A stretch of DNA of 64,000 nt from assembly GCA_910586715.1 (NCBI GenBank), contig CAJUJG010000007.1, positions 8,517 through 72,516 of the forward strand. Reading direction: 5' to 3'. This document shows positions 42,975 to 51,029 of this stretch, one piece after another (position 1 is the stretch's first letter; the number at the start of each line of letters is the position of its first letter). Under the pieces are notes generated by a model. It saw nothing but the letters and a program-made list of their open reading frames with translations. It did no database searches and was not told the origin of the DNA. This DNA comes from an uncultured Lachnospiraceae bacterium (GTDB lineage Bacteria > Bacillota > Clostridia > Lachnospirales > Lachnospiraceae). Position numbers and translations under genes: made by a program.

Positions 42975-43697
42975 ATGAGCATTATTGAAACGAAAAACCT
43001 TACTAAAGGCAGCGGCGCAGCTATGCGCGTCAGCAATCTTGACCTGGCAATTCCCGAGGGCTGCGTCTACGGCTTTCTTGGTCCGAACGGCGCGGGCAAG
43101 ACGACGACATTAAAACTGCTGCTCGGGCTGCTTAAGCCGACAAACGGCACAATCACTTTTTTTGGACAGAAAATGACGGAGCAAAACCGCCTGTCCATTC
43201 TTGCCCACACGGGGAGCCTGATTGAAAATCCAAGTTATTACGGGCATCTGACGGGACTGGAAAACCTACAGATTATTGCAAAACTCAAAAAAGTTCCCGC
43301 CGCGGAAATTGAAAAAGCGCTGAACACCGTACGCCTTTATAAGCAGAAAGACAAAAAGGTCAAGCAATACTCGCTCGGCATGAAACAGCGGCTCGGAATT
43401 GCAATGGCATTGCTTGGTAACCCACGCGTGCTGATTTTGGACGAACCGACAAACGGACTGGATCCCGCGGGTATACAGGAAATGCGCGAATTGATCAAGG
43501 ACCTTCCAACGACGCACCAAATGACGGTCATCGTATCCAGTCATCTTTTAAGCGAGATGGAGCAGATGGCGGACATGGTCGGCATTATTCATCACGGGAA
43601 GCTTGTTTTTCAGGGAACAATGGCGACGCTTGAGGCACAGGGCGACGGGCTTGAGGAAGTCTTTCTGAAGCTGACGGAAGGCGGTGAAAGTCTGTGA
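42975..43697 (+). CDS. BcrA/LanF-type ABC exporter ATP-binding protein
   Basis: A 240-residue ATPase of the bacitracin/lantibiotic self-protection type. Walker A is GPNGAGKTT, the signature YSLGMKQRLGIAMAL, and Walker B LILDEPTNGLDP, followed by the H-loop SSHLLSEME. The ATG at 42975 is chosen because AAAGGAC precedes it and the family starts there. The stop overlaps the permease start by four bases. It should extrude or detach membrane-active peptides; substrate is inferred from family and TCS context. Confidence 0.9.
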   Translation: MSIIETKNLTKGSGAAMRVSNLDLAIPEGCVYGFLGPNGAGKTTTLKLLLGLLKPTNGTITFFGQKMTEQNRLSILAHTGSLIENPSYYGHLTGLENLQIIAKLKKVPAAEIEKALNTVRLYKQKDKKVKQYSLGMKQRLGIAMALLGNPRVLILDEPTNGLDPAGIQEMRELIKDLPTTHQMTVIVSSHLLSEMEQMADMVGIIHHGKLVFQGTMATLEAQGDGLEEVFLKLTEGGESL

Positions 43698-45244
43698 ATT
43701 ATTTATCAATAGAATTGCGAAAAACAAAACGGCGCGGCATTTGGCTTGTTCCCACCGCACTGTTTTTCTTCCTTATGATATGGCTTGGGCACTCCTACAC
43801 GGGCAGCAACGGTAACAGCCATATCCAATACGGTTGGATGGATGTGCTTTACTATACACCGCTGCTCAACGCAATTTTGATTCCGACAGCAATTGCAGTA
43901 CTTGCAAGCAGGATAATTGATATGGAGCATAAAGGTAATATGTGGAAACAGCTTGAGACCATGCAAAGCAGGCGCGCGCTGTTTCTTGCAAAAACACTAT
44001 ACGGTTTTTGCGCCGTTTTGCTCTTTTCCCTTGCGGAAGTGTTCGGATTTCTCGTGCTCGGAACGCTGTTTGGATTTGCAGGGACACCCGATTGGTGGGC
44101 TCTTGGCTTGTTTTTTGTGCAGACGCTTGTCATCAGCTTCAATTTGTATCTGCTGCAAATGATTATCTCCATAGTGTTCTCAAATCAGGCGGTTGCGCTC
44201 TGCGTGGGGCTTTGCGGAAGTATGGCGGGACTGTTTCTGATGTTTCTTCCGCAGTGCCCGATTTTGCGGTGTATTATACCGTGGGGACACTACGGCGCGG
44301 CGATGTTTGTAGGCATGGACTGGAATGCGGAAACGCGAAAGCTTGTCGGATTTTATTATATGCGGCAGGATAACGGTGCAGTATGGTTTATCGCGGTGTG
44401 GTTTATTGTTCTGACAGTCGGCGGATGGCTATTGTTCAAAAACATGGACACGGACGGCTATCATTTTCAGGGTATTTTCGGCAAACGAAATGCGGTTTTG
44501 GTATCGCAAAAGCCTGTGCGGATTCCGCTTCTTCCAACGGAACTGATAAAGATAAAACGCACTCCGATATGGCTTGCGTTCCTCGTTCTTCCGCTGATTT
44601 CCGCATTGATTGGGACGGCGAATTTTCTGAACAACCTTGAGATTTTAACGAGTGGATGGTACTCGCTGTGGACGCAGGTTTCGCTGTTTCTCTGCTATAT
44701 TTTCATGCCGCCTTTGCTTGGCGTTTACGCAAGTTATCTGTGGCGTTTGGAGCATAACGGCTCGAACTGGAACATGATTTTGACGCATTCCCCGGCGTAT
44801 CGGATTGTGTGGAACAAGCTGGCAGTCTGCGCAGGTGTTTCGCTGCTTACCATGCTGTGGCTTGGCGGTGTGTTTATTGTCTGCGGACGGTGTGCGGGCA
44901 TTACTGCGCCGATTCCTGCGGAGCTCGCGGACTGGCTGTTCTTTGGGTTTATCGGCAGCGTTTCGGTTTGTGCGGTTCAGTTGTTTTTGTCACTTATTAT
45001 TCGAAGCTTCGCTGTTCCAATCGGGTTGGGACTGGTCGGCGGCGTCGCGGGGCTGGTTATCACTGCAAAAGGGTTCGAGTATGCATTGCCTTACGGTTTG
45101 CTGAGTATTGGACTGCGCGCAAACAATCCGGACAGGGCGTTGAATTATGAACTGTTTTTGACTTCTTCGGTCATTTTTATACTGCTGTTTTATTTGCTGA
45201 GTGTGGTGTATATTAAGCATAATGATGTGAAGACGCAGGGGTAG
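43694..45244 (+). CDS. Fused double ABC permease (LanE-LanG/BcrB-like)
   Basis: A 516-residue protein with about twelve hydrophobic helices. It looks like two ABC-2 permease units in one chain: each half begins with the same type of segment, IELRKTKRRGIWLVPTALF near residue 5 and TELIKIKRTPIWLAFLVLP near 275, and each continues with a matching I/L-x-x-(M/L)EH-x-G-x-x-W motif (IDMEHKGNMWKQL and WRLEHNGSNWNMI). In lantibiotic immunity systems LanE and LanG are separate proteins of about 250 residues. It is translationally coupled to the ATPase gene. A single gene would fix the subunit ratio. Confidence 0.88.
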   Translation: MNYLSIELRKTKRRGIWLVPTALFFFLMIWLGHSYTGSNGNSHIQYGWMDVLYYTPLLNAILIPTAIAVLASRIIDMEHKGNMWKQLETMQSRRALFLAKTLYGFCAVLLFSLAEVFGFLVLGTLFGFAGTPDWWALGLFFVQTLVISFNLYLLQMIISIVFSNQAVALCVGLCGSMAGLFLMFLPQCPILRCIIPWGHYGAAMFVGMDWNAETRKLVGFYYMRQDNGAVWFIAVWFIVLTVGGWLLFKNMDTDGYHFQGIFGKRNAVLVSQKPVRIPLLPTELIKIKRTPIWLAFLVLPLISALIGTANFLNNLEILTSGWYSLWTQVSLFLCYIFMPPLLGVYASYLWRLEHNGSNWNMILTHSPAYRIVWNKLAVCAGVSLLTMLWLGGVFIVCGRCAGITAPIPAELADWLFFGFIGSVSVCAVQLFLSLIIRSFAVPIGLGLVGGVAGLVITAKGFEYALPYGLLSIGLRANNPDRALNYELFLTSSVIFILLFYLLSVVYIKHNDVKTQG

Positions 45245-45258
45245 TAAAAGCCCCTGCG
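45234..45258 (+). terminator. Hairpin over the permease stop codon
   Basis: An 8-bp stem CGCAGGGG/CCCCTGCG with a nine-base loop contains the TAG stop. No T tract follows. It may be a weak terminator or end-protection structure. Confidence 0.5.
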
Positions 45259-45338
45259 CAAACGCCCTGCCGCCATAAGGCACAGCATTTGTTCCTGTTC
45301 AGACAGGTCTTCACATTTACTGCGAAGTCCGTAGTAAT

Positions 45339-45941
45339 TTATTCTTCTAATTCGTTGCCCGCAGAAATAAAAAACAATTTATACTTTCCCGCATTGTACT
45401 TTTCGGGTTTGCCTTCGTAATAACAGCAATATGGCGTTTTCTCATTTATATGATTATATAAATATTCCGTAATTTGATAGGTATCAAGAAAGTCCTCGTC
45501 CTGCGTATATTTGAGCGTTGCATAGTAGTGTTTCTTTTTACCGCCTGCCCGAAAGGTTTCCCCAATCGTGACAGGCACGCGGTACACGTCTTTTTTCATA
45601 ACCTCTTTTTCCTGCGTCTTCCACCTGTCGTATACCCATATTTCCTTTACAAGATAAAAGAACAATGCGGACGCGATATAAATGACCGAACTCAAAAAAA
45701 TGACAACACCACACGCAACGGTCAATGTGGACGCGCCTTCCAAAATGTATTTCATTCCGACGAGAACGGTCAGCACTGCGAGAAACGGCATGATTTTTAC
45801 CGCAATTGTGACAGCAAAAGAAGGCTTGTACATGGAAGATCTGATTTTCCTACACACTGCCGCTTTTTCGTCCATATTCAACAACCGCTTCCCAGCCAAT
45901 TCCCCGATGCAGTCCCATGCATAATGACCTTTTTGATTCAA
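45339..45941 (-). CDS. Hypothetical membrane protein, 200 residues
   Basis: No family is recognised. Two adjacent hydrophobic helices lie at about 43-64 and 72-97, with a charged N-terminal 40 residues and a soluble C-terminal 100 residues that include YKLFFISAGNELEE at the end. Its ATG overlaps the stop of the 46186 gene by four bases, so the two are translationally coupled. The segment sits in a region of small orphan genes and remnants; an immunity-type or phage-defence accessory role would be guesswork. Confidence 0.6.
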   Translation of the reverse strand: MNQKGHYAWDCIGELAGKRLLNMDEKAAVCRKIRSSMYKPSFAVTIAVKIMPFLAVLTVLVGMKYILEGASTLTVACGVVIFLSSVIYIASALFFYLVKEIWVYDRWKTQEKEVMKKDVYRVPVTIGETFRAGGKKKHYYATLKYTQDEDFLDTYQITEYLYNHINEKTPYCCYYEGKPEKYNAGKYKLFFISAGNELEE

Positions 45942-46186
45942 TGCTGCTCCCCTTCCGCGCCGTTGCGCAAAGCGTCCACGAGCCAGTCCTGCCCGCGGAC
46001 TGCGTCATAAAATCCTTCCTGAAATTCCGAGGGGTTAAAATACAAGGGCTGCATACTGATAAGATACATACTTCTCGTTTCCAAATCACCAAAGTCCCCA
46101 AACTGCCCGGAACGCATATTGATTTTGTCGAGAATAAATTCCTTATATTCTGCCCGTTTTTTTGCAAAATACTGTTCTTTGTCCAT
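45938..46186 (-). CDS. Hypothetical protein, 82 residues
   Basis: No family is recognised. The ATG at 46186 (MDKEQYFAKKRAEYKEF) is preferred because AGGAGAAAG precedes it; an earlier in-frame ATG has no site. The protein is soluble and mixed-charge. It is coupled to the following membrane protein gene by a four-base overlap. Confidence 0.55.
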   Translation of the reverse strand: MDKEQYFAKKRAEYKEFILDKINMRSGQFGDFGDLETRSMYLISMQPLYFNPSEFQEGFYDAVRGQDWLVDALRNGAEGEQH

Positions 46187-46249
46187 GCCTCTTTCTCCTA
46201 TCCTCATTTTCACACTTTTCAAATCCTGATTTTGGTTCATTGCTGATAA

Positions 46250-46669
46250 TCATTTTGCCCTGACATAAATCTCACAACAAGGAGCTCCGATACAATGCTT
46301 AACAATATCCATCAATTCCTCTTTTGTACATACTTCTTGCAAATTGTCAAATTCTCCCCCGTACCACATGATTATCCATTCACATAAATCATATAACTCA
46401 TTCAAGATATGATATAAGTCCGAACTTATAAATCTATTATAATCCAATACCTCATTGCATAAATCATGAATGCCTTCTATTACCCAAATGTCAGAATATT
46501 CTGCGTTTGGATAATGCTTATTTAATGCGGATTGATATAGTCCTCTATTTTCCTTTTCATAATTAATTTGCTTTCCTCCATATTGCTTTAAATCAGATTT
46601 TGATTTACACATCATAAACTGGCTCACATCAGTATCCTCCTGCATCACCCTGCCAAGAATAGGAAACAT
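46250..46669 (-). CDS. Hypothetical protein, 139 residues
   Basis: No family is recognised. The sequence is acidic, with seven cysteines and many aromatic residues and no signal or membrane segment. The base composition is clearly more AT-rich than the flanking metabolic genes, which suggests recent arrival. The start is uncertain: ATG at 46669 has no strong ribosome site, and an ATG eight codons later (MQEDTDVSQF) is possible. Together with the two genes downstream it may form a small acquired cassette. Confidence 0.5.
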   Translation of the reverse strand: MFPILGRVMQEDTDVSQFMMCKSKSDLKQYGGKQINYEKENRGLYQSALNKHYPNAEYSDIWVIEGIHDLCNEVLDYNRFISSDLYHILNELYDLCEWIIMWYGGEFDNLQEVCTKEELMDIVKHCIGAPCCEIYVRAK

Positions 46670-46685
46670 ATTCAGCGCACTTGCT

Positions 46686-46900
46686 TATCCTCAGATAGCT
46701 TTCCCATCCAAGGCATTCTCCAGTTTCGCGATTTCCTCATCGGAAACCTGGTGCGAGAAGCAACCTCCACATTACCCATTCGTCCTTGCCAAGCTCGTCG
46801 CCTTCCACCCATATCGGCTGATTGCCCTCAATAATTCTTCTACGTTTATGTAATTGCCGCCTTTTGTTGCTTTGCTCCAAATATACGTTTGTTGGTGTTT
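46686..46900 (-). pseudogene. Decayed small gene
   Basis: Read leftward, one frame gives SKATKGGNYINVEELL and later CFSHQVSDEEIAKLENALDG before a stop at the end; a second frame between them gives EGNQPIWVEGDELGKDEWVM. Protein-like pieces in alternating frames with a stop between them indicate an old coding region with frameshifts. Family not recognised. Confidence 0.45.
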
Positions 46901-47150
46901 TTAATTATACGCTATTTTTTCTGTTTCAATATCATAACATGGAAAAACCGTGAAATTCATCTCCTCGTGAAAAATGGCTATGCGTTTCCACATAACCATT
47001 AGTGTAGTAATTCCATTAGCGCTTCTAACGCTTTTGACAGCCCTCTTTGTGGTAAAGCTTACCATTAATAATATAATACCCTATTTCTGATATTAGTCAA
47101 TCCGTTTTAAAATCTTAAAGCCCGAACTGTTCCCCAAAAGTAAGACCCTT
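46901..47150. other. AT-rich intergenic stretch
   Basis: Together with the decayed gene at 46686-46900 this makes 480 bases without an intact gene. No RNA gene, terminator with T tract or operator was seen; a short palindrome GGTAAAGCTTACC lies near 47053. Confidence 0.4.
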
Positions 47151-47659
47151 TTATTCTTTCTTCCATGTTAAGAAAATTCCAATGGTTGCACCAATAAGGA
47201 TAATCGGCGCTATTCTGACAAACAGCCATTCCAATGAGTGAAATGCCACTCCAAAGACAGCGGTTTCGGGATCACTATAATTCCACCCCAAGTAAGGGCT
47301 TTCTAACTTCAGTAAGATTACAAAAAGAATTACTATGATTGCGCATAATGAAATAAGCGACCACTGAATCATTTTTCTTCTCGTGGTTTTCCTTTGTGCC
47401 AGTTGCAGGTTTATCACCTCCAGTTTTTCTGAAATGGCTTTTAACGTATCATCTTCCGTTTTGACAACAGTTTCTCCAACAGCGTACTTACGGGTGTTTC
47501 AAGCGCTTCCGATAAGGAAATTAACATATCAGAGTCGGGAACTGACAGTCCTTGTTCCCATTTCGAAACAGTCTGCCGCACAACATTCAGCTTGACAGCA
47601 AGCTCTTGTTGTGAAAGTCCATTTGATTTTCTGATTGTTTTAATATTTTCGTTGAGCAT
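47151..47659 (-). pseudogene. Frameshifted Xre-family regulator with C-terminal membrane domain
   Basis: The 5' part (47441-47659, ATG after AAAGGAGG) encodes a helix-turn-helix: MLNENIKTIRKSNGLSQQEL, then VRQTVSKWEQGLSVPDSDML, and stops after 72 residues. Shifting by one base near 47466-47475 restores LLGETVVKTEDDTLKAISEK and runs straight into the downstream frame LEVINLQLAQRK and two membrane helices (47151-47417). The intact form would be about 168 residues, the known HTH-membrane layout. One missing G in a GG(G) run explains the break, either a real mutation or a sequence error. The 3' part also has a GTG that could be used on its own. Confidence 0.8.
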
Positions 47660-47688
47660 TCGTGATAGCCTCCTTTCGATTTTCACCC

Positions 47689-47853
47689 TTATTGTAGGCG
47701 AAGCTGCCCGTTGCCACAAGCAACGCAATTTAACATTTGCAGAAAAATAATAAGGAGGCACGAATTTTTACCTGTTACTGGAGCGGAGAAAACCGTAACC
47801 GCTTCCAAAAGCTGTACTGAATTACCATCATAATAACCGGCAACTTCTTTCAT
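47689..47853 (-). pseudogene. Truncated antitoxin-like gene fragment
   Basis: An ATG at 47853 with GAGGGG upstream opens MKEVAGYYDGNSVQLLEAV, which resembles the N-terminus of small antitoxins (the 'GYYDGxxVQLLE' type) found in Firmicutes. The next residues no longer fit and the frame ends after 54 residues with no toxin partner beside it. It is probably a toxin-antitoxin relic. Confidence 0.45.
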
Positions 47854-47936
47854 ACGAATCCCCTCATTGTTGTAGTTGTCTCTTTATAACAGGTTACAGG
47901 TATTATAAACCATTTCAACGGCAAGTACTATAATAA

Positions 47937-48578
47937 TTACAACTCCCGCATCTCCATAATCCGAACCGACCAACGGTAAAACCCATAAATCATTGCCGCA
48001 AAAACGGCTGCCATTCCGATGAACAGCTTCACCTCCAAAAACTTTGCGTCTACCAGCTTTGTACCCAAATCAAACGTCGAGTAAACCAACACAATCAGCG
48101 CGCCCATAACTGCCATAATAATCATTGCCGCAAGCCCGCTACGCTCCGCAAACTTCAATTTCATTGCGATTTCAAATGCCACCATAAAATAAACCACCAA
48201 CAGATACGCCACCGTAAAAGCCAGTTTTTCCGGCAAAGCATTTACGGATTTCGTCCACACAAAGTACTCAAAGGAAAAGCAGATTATACTCATAACCACC
48301 CACGTTATCGTCGCAAGCGCAAATCCAAAAACATATTTTTCCCGCACATATTCCCTGCGCGTAATCGGCAGCGTAAACAAAAACGGCATTCCGTTATCGT
48401 ACTCGTCATATGTGATTGATGTAATCGAAAAAATCGAAAGAATCAATGTCGTAAGTCCGACACTCATTTCACTGTTTCCTGCACCCAATTGCAGCACTGC
48501 ATACGCCGCAACTACAAACAGGATAAAAATTCCGCGTGTTTTTATCAGCTTCAAATCTTTTATCAGTAAACCCTTCAT
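47937..48578 (-). CDS. ABC-2 type transporter permease
   Basis: A 213-residue permease with six hydrophobic helices, of the ABC2_membrane_5 type found with YtrA-type regulators. KGLLIKDLKLIK opens it and the loop YDNGMPFLFTLPITRREYVR is characteristic of the family. It is the third gene of the GntR-ATPase-permease operon, with two hairpins in the 105 bases before it. Substrate unknown. Confidence 0.85.
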   Translation of the reverse strand: MKGLLIKDLKLIKTRGIFILFVVAAYAVLQLGAGNSEMSVGLTTLILSIFSITSITYDEYDNGMPFLFTLPITRREYVREKYVFGFALATITWVVMSIICFSFEYFVWTKSVNALPEKLAFTVAYLLVVYFMVAFEIAMKLKFAERSGLAAMIIMAVMGALIVLVYSTFDLGTKLVDAKFLEVKLFIGMAAVFAAMIYGFYRWSVRIMEMREL

Positions 48579-48632
48579 ATCGAAAATCCTCCAAAATAAG
48601 ATGTCTTTTTACAACAACCGTCAAGTTATGCA

Positions 48633-48666
48633 GAGAATGGAATGCCATTTATGGTGTTCCATTCTC
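48633..48666 (-). other. Intra-operon hairpin
   Basis: A 10-bp stem GAGAATGGAA/TTCCATTCTC encloses a 14-base loop containing CCAT/ATGG, so the hairpin can extend. It lies between the ATPase and permease genes, next to the long palindrome at 48669. Confidence 0.6.
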
Positions 48667-48668
48667 TT

Positions 48669-48702
48669 AAACAATAAGAAACACTAGTGTTTCTTATTGT
48701 TT
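48669..48702. repeat. 34-bp perfect palindrome over the ATPase stop codon
   Basis: Bases from AAACAATAAGAAACACT to its exact complement form a loopless 34-bp palindrome centred on ACTAGT at 48683-48688. The last codons of the ATPase gene (NNKKH, stop) lie inside. In RNA it would form a long stem between two genes of one operon, so a processing or stability role is likely. Confidence 0.75.
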
Positions 48703-49529
48703 TGAATACGCATCATCAAATCCAAACCGCAATTCTCAACCACAACATCAGGGTAATTTTCCACATAAAACTGCTTCTGATTTGTGATGCAGTTATACCC
48801 AAACTGCTCCTCAAAGCTATCTATAATATACGTCTTGTCAAGCTTCTCAAACTGACTGCGTGTCGCTTTAATCAACCCATAGCTGCCCAAAATCACATCC
48901 GTATCCTCATGCATGACAATTCTGCCTTTATCAATCATGTATACGTCGTCGCAAATCCCCTCCAAGTCGCTTGAAATATGGGAACTGATAAGGATACTGC
49001 GCTCCTCCGTTTTCATATATTCCTGTAACATTTCCAAAATTTCATCGCGCACGATTACGTCAAGTCCCGCCGTCGGCTCGTCGAGCACCAGCAAATCCGC
49101 ATTATGTGACAGTGCTGTCAGAATTTGCAGCTTGCGTTTCATTCCCGTCGAAAATTCCTTGATTTTTTTCTTCAGCGGCAAACCCATGCGCTCACACTCC
49201 GACACGAATGTTTCCTTCGAAAAATCATGATACATCGCGTCAAGCATCGGCACATAATCCTTTATCGTCAGATACCCGCCAAATCCCGAATCCGCAAGCA
49301 CCACGCCAATCCGTTCCCTGTCCTTCACCGTCAGGTCACGTATATTTTTCCCAAACAACTCCACCGTTCCGCCGTCAATTTTTATCAGTCCAAGCATTGC
49401 CTTGAATGCCGTCGTTTTTCCTGCCCCATTTCTTCCGATAATCCCTGTCACCTGTCCCGTCGGTATCTCAAAGGAACAGTCCAAACTAAAATCTTTATAT
49501 TGTTTTTTTACATTTTCCAATTTTACCAT
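48684..49529 (-). CDS. ABC transporter ATP-binding protein
   Basis: A 281-residue ATPase that pairs with the ABC-2 permease. Walker A is GRNGAGKTT, the signature FSTGMKRKLQILTAL, and Walker B LLVLDEPTAGLD, then SSHISSDLE. The C-terminal 70 residues are an extra domain as in YtrB-type proteins. GGGGGA precedes the ATG. Its 3' end is part of a 34-bp palindrome. Confidence 0.88.
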   Translation of the reverse strand: MVKLENVKKQYKDFSLDCSFEIPTGQVTGIIGRNGAGKTTAFKAMLGLIKIDGGTVELFGKNIRDLTVKDRERIGVVLADSGFGGYLTIKDYVPMLDAMYHDFSKETFVSECERMGLPLKKKIKEFSTGMKRKLQILTALSHNADLLVLDEPTAGLDVIVRDEILEMLQEYMKTEERSILISSHISSDLEGICDDVYMIDKGRIVMHEDTDVILGSYGLIKATRSQFEKLDKTYIIDSFEEQFGYNCITNQKQFYVENYPDVVVENCGLDLMMRIQNNKKH

Positions 49530-49649
49530 AATAATCCCCCGTTCTTATGAAAACCTGTCATTTTATTTCTTTTTTATCAGGAAACGCAGACTCGGCAGTC
49601 TGTGTTTTGCTGTCTCTGCAATTGCTGCAATTTTTATAGCCGACAAACA

Positions 49650-50024
49650 CTAACCGTCTGTAAGAACAATCTCAAACATCTCCCGAATGTCATCATCCCC
49701 CAGTCCGCAGCTGCGAGCCTTTCGAATCGCGCCCTCAAACTCCGCCTCCACTTCCTTTTTGCTCTCCTCCAAAATCTGCGCCTGATTTGCGCATGTCACA
49801 AAACTTCCCTTTCCATGCACCGTGACGATAAAACCCTCTGCTTCAAGCTGGTCATACGCCTTTTTCACTGTCAGCGCGCTGACCTTTAAATCCTTCGCTA
49901 AAGTCCTCACCGACGGCAGCATCGTCTCCTCCAAAAGCTCGCCATGTACGATTTTATCCTTAATCCTCTCCACAATCTGCTCGTAAATCGGCTGCATGGC
50001 ATTGTGATTGATAATCAAATTCAT
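49650..50024 (-). CDS. GntR-family (YtrA-type) transcriptional regulator
   Basis: A 124-residue repressor of the short YtrA subfamily, which lacks a large ligand domain. The GntR winged helix is at about 10-75 (MQPIYEQIVERIKDKIVHGE, then LPSVRTLAKDLKVSALTVKKAYDQLEAEGFI). The ATG at 50024 has GGAGG six bases upstream; longer versions lack one. It heads an operon with the ATPase and permease, as YtrA does, and the promoter upstream is built from repeated ACAGT/ACTGT motifs, so autorepression is likely. Inducers are often cell-wall-active antibiotics, which is inference here. Confidence 0.88.
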   Translation of the reverse strand: MNLIINHNAMQPIYEQIVERIKDKIVHGELLEETMLPSVRTLAKDLKVSALTVKKAYDQLEAEGFIVTVHGKGSFVTCANQAQILEESKKEVEAEFEGAIRKARSCGLGDDDIREMFEIVLTDG

Positions 50025-50115
50025 AGAATTCCTCCAGCTACCAAAGTATGCGAATTTGTGCCCTTGTACAAATTTGTCATCTGAAAAATTTACTTTTTCA
50101 CATTTCCATCGATAC

Positions 50116-50164
50116 AAACAGTATATAACAGTCTATTACTGTTGTCAACTGTTTTATACTGTTT
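50116..50164 (-). promoter_or_regulatory. GntR promoter-operator with nested inverted repeats
   Basis: Minus-strand TTGACA (50143-50148), 17 bases, TATACT (50120-50125). A perfect 10-bp inverted repeat, AAACAGTATA (50116-50125) and TATACTGTTT (50155-50164), brackets the promoter. A second, AACAGT-CTATT-ACTGTT (50127-50143), fills the spacer. Repressor binding would occlude polymerase. Confidence 0.75.
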
Positions 50165-50352
50165 ATTTTAAATTTTCTGTAAATATATTGATTCCCTTGA
50201 ATTGTTTACAGGACCTTCCTAATTCCTTTCAGAATTACATTCGCACGTGTCCCGCAGGCGGTTATGAAAAGTGGTACTGAATAACACCATCATCCTTGAA
50301 ACCCTGGTGCTTTCGAAAACAGAACTGGCGAAATCATTTTGGTATTTAATAA
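50165..50352. other. Intergenic region between the divergent GntR operon and the LuxR-type gene end
   Basis: With the GntR promoter this makes about 350 bases without a convincing gene. Short open frames exist on both strands but none has a ribosome site or recognisable product. It ends in the LuxR-gene terminator. Confidence 0.4.
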
Positions 50353-50375
50353 GAGCAGGGAAAATTTCCCTGCTC
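50353..50375 (-). terminator. Terminator of the LuxR-type operon
   Basis: A stem GAGCAGGG/CCCTGCTC extended by AAA/TTT, just past the stop codon at 50379. On the minus strand it is followed by TTATTAAAT. Confidence 0.75.
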
Positions 50376-50378
50376 AAT

Positions 50379-51002
50379 TCAGTGCTTCTCTCCGCCAAGC
50401 GCAATCCGCATCAGCTCCTCACGCCTGCCAATCCCTGTCTTTTCAAAAATATTAGAAACATGTTTTTTCACTGTTGTTTCAGAAATATACAGCATCTGCG
50501 CGATTTCCCCGTTGGATTTCCCCTCCGCAACCAGCCCTGCAATCTCAAGCTCACGCTTCGTCAATCCAAACTCCTGAAACCGCTTTGCAAAATCCAAGTC
50601 CCCCCGCGCCGCCACACCTGTCTGCGTATCCTGCACCACCGCGGATTTCTCGAACTTCTCTGAAAAAACAATCTGCAGACAAAAACCATATAGCAGCGGT
50701 CGAAAGTTCATCGCAATATCGCTCAAAAACGTTTCACTGCCCGCACTGTTCTGCAATCCCACAAACATCAGTAAAAGCGTCTGTATCAGCCCCGCCTCTA
50801 TCGCCTTTCTGCCAAAAATATACCAAAATTCCCTGCGGTCAATCCCCTTCTCGTAAAACGGAACCGTCAAAACCGCCGTGCCAAGCACGAAAAGAAGAAA
50901 AAGCCTAAGGTCGATCAGCTTCAGCAGATTAAAATCAAGCGCCGCAGCAAGAATAAGGATGTACAGAATAATCGAAAGGGAAACCTGCCATTTTCTCTTC
51001 AT
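50379..51002 (-). CDS. Membrane-anchored LuxR-type transcription factor
   Basis: A 207-residue protein with about four hydrophobic helices in the first 125 residues and a LuxR/GerE helix-turn-helix at the end (LTKRELEIAGLVAEGKSNGEIA, given here as two joined parts near 145-166, then ISETTVKKHVSNIFEKTG). There is no receiver domain. The ATG at 51002 has GGAGGG upstream. Membrane-bound LuxR proteins are known but uncommon; they may act from the membrane. It is preceded by the MotA-like gene with 27 bases between, so they are one operon. Confidence 0.82.
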   Translation of the reverse strand: MKRKWQVSLSIILYILILAAALDFNLLKLIDLRLFLLFVLGTAVLTVPFYEKGIDRREFWYIFGRKAIEAGLIQTLLLMFVGLQNSAGSETFLSDIAMNFRPLLYGFCLQIVFSEKFEKSAVVQDTQTGVAARGDLDFAKRFQEFGLTKRELEIAGLVAEGKSNGEIAQMLYISETTVKKHVSNIFEKTGIGRREELMRIALGGEKH

Positions 51003-51029
51003 CATTACCCTCCATTTCAATATGTCACC

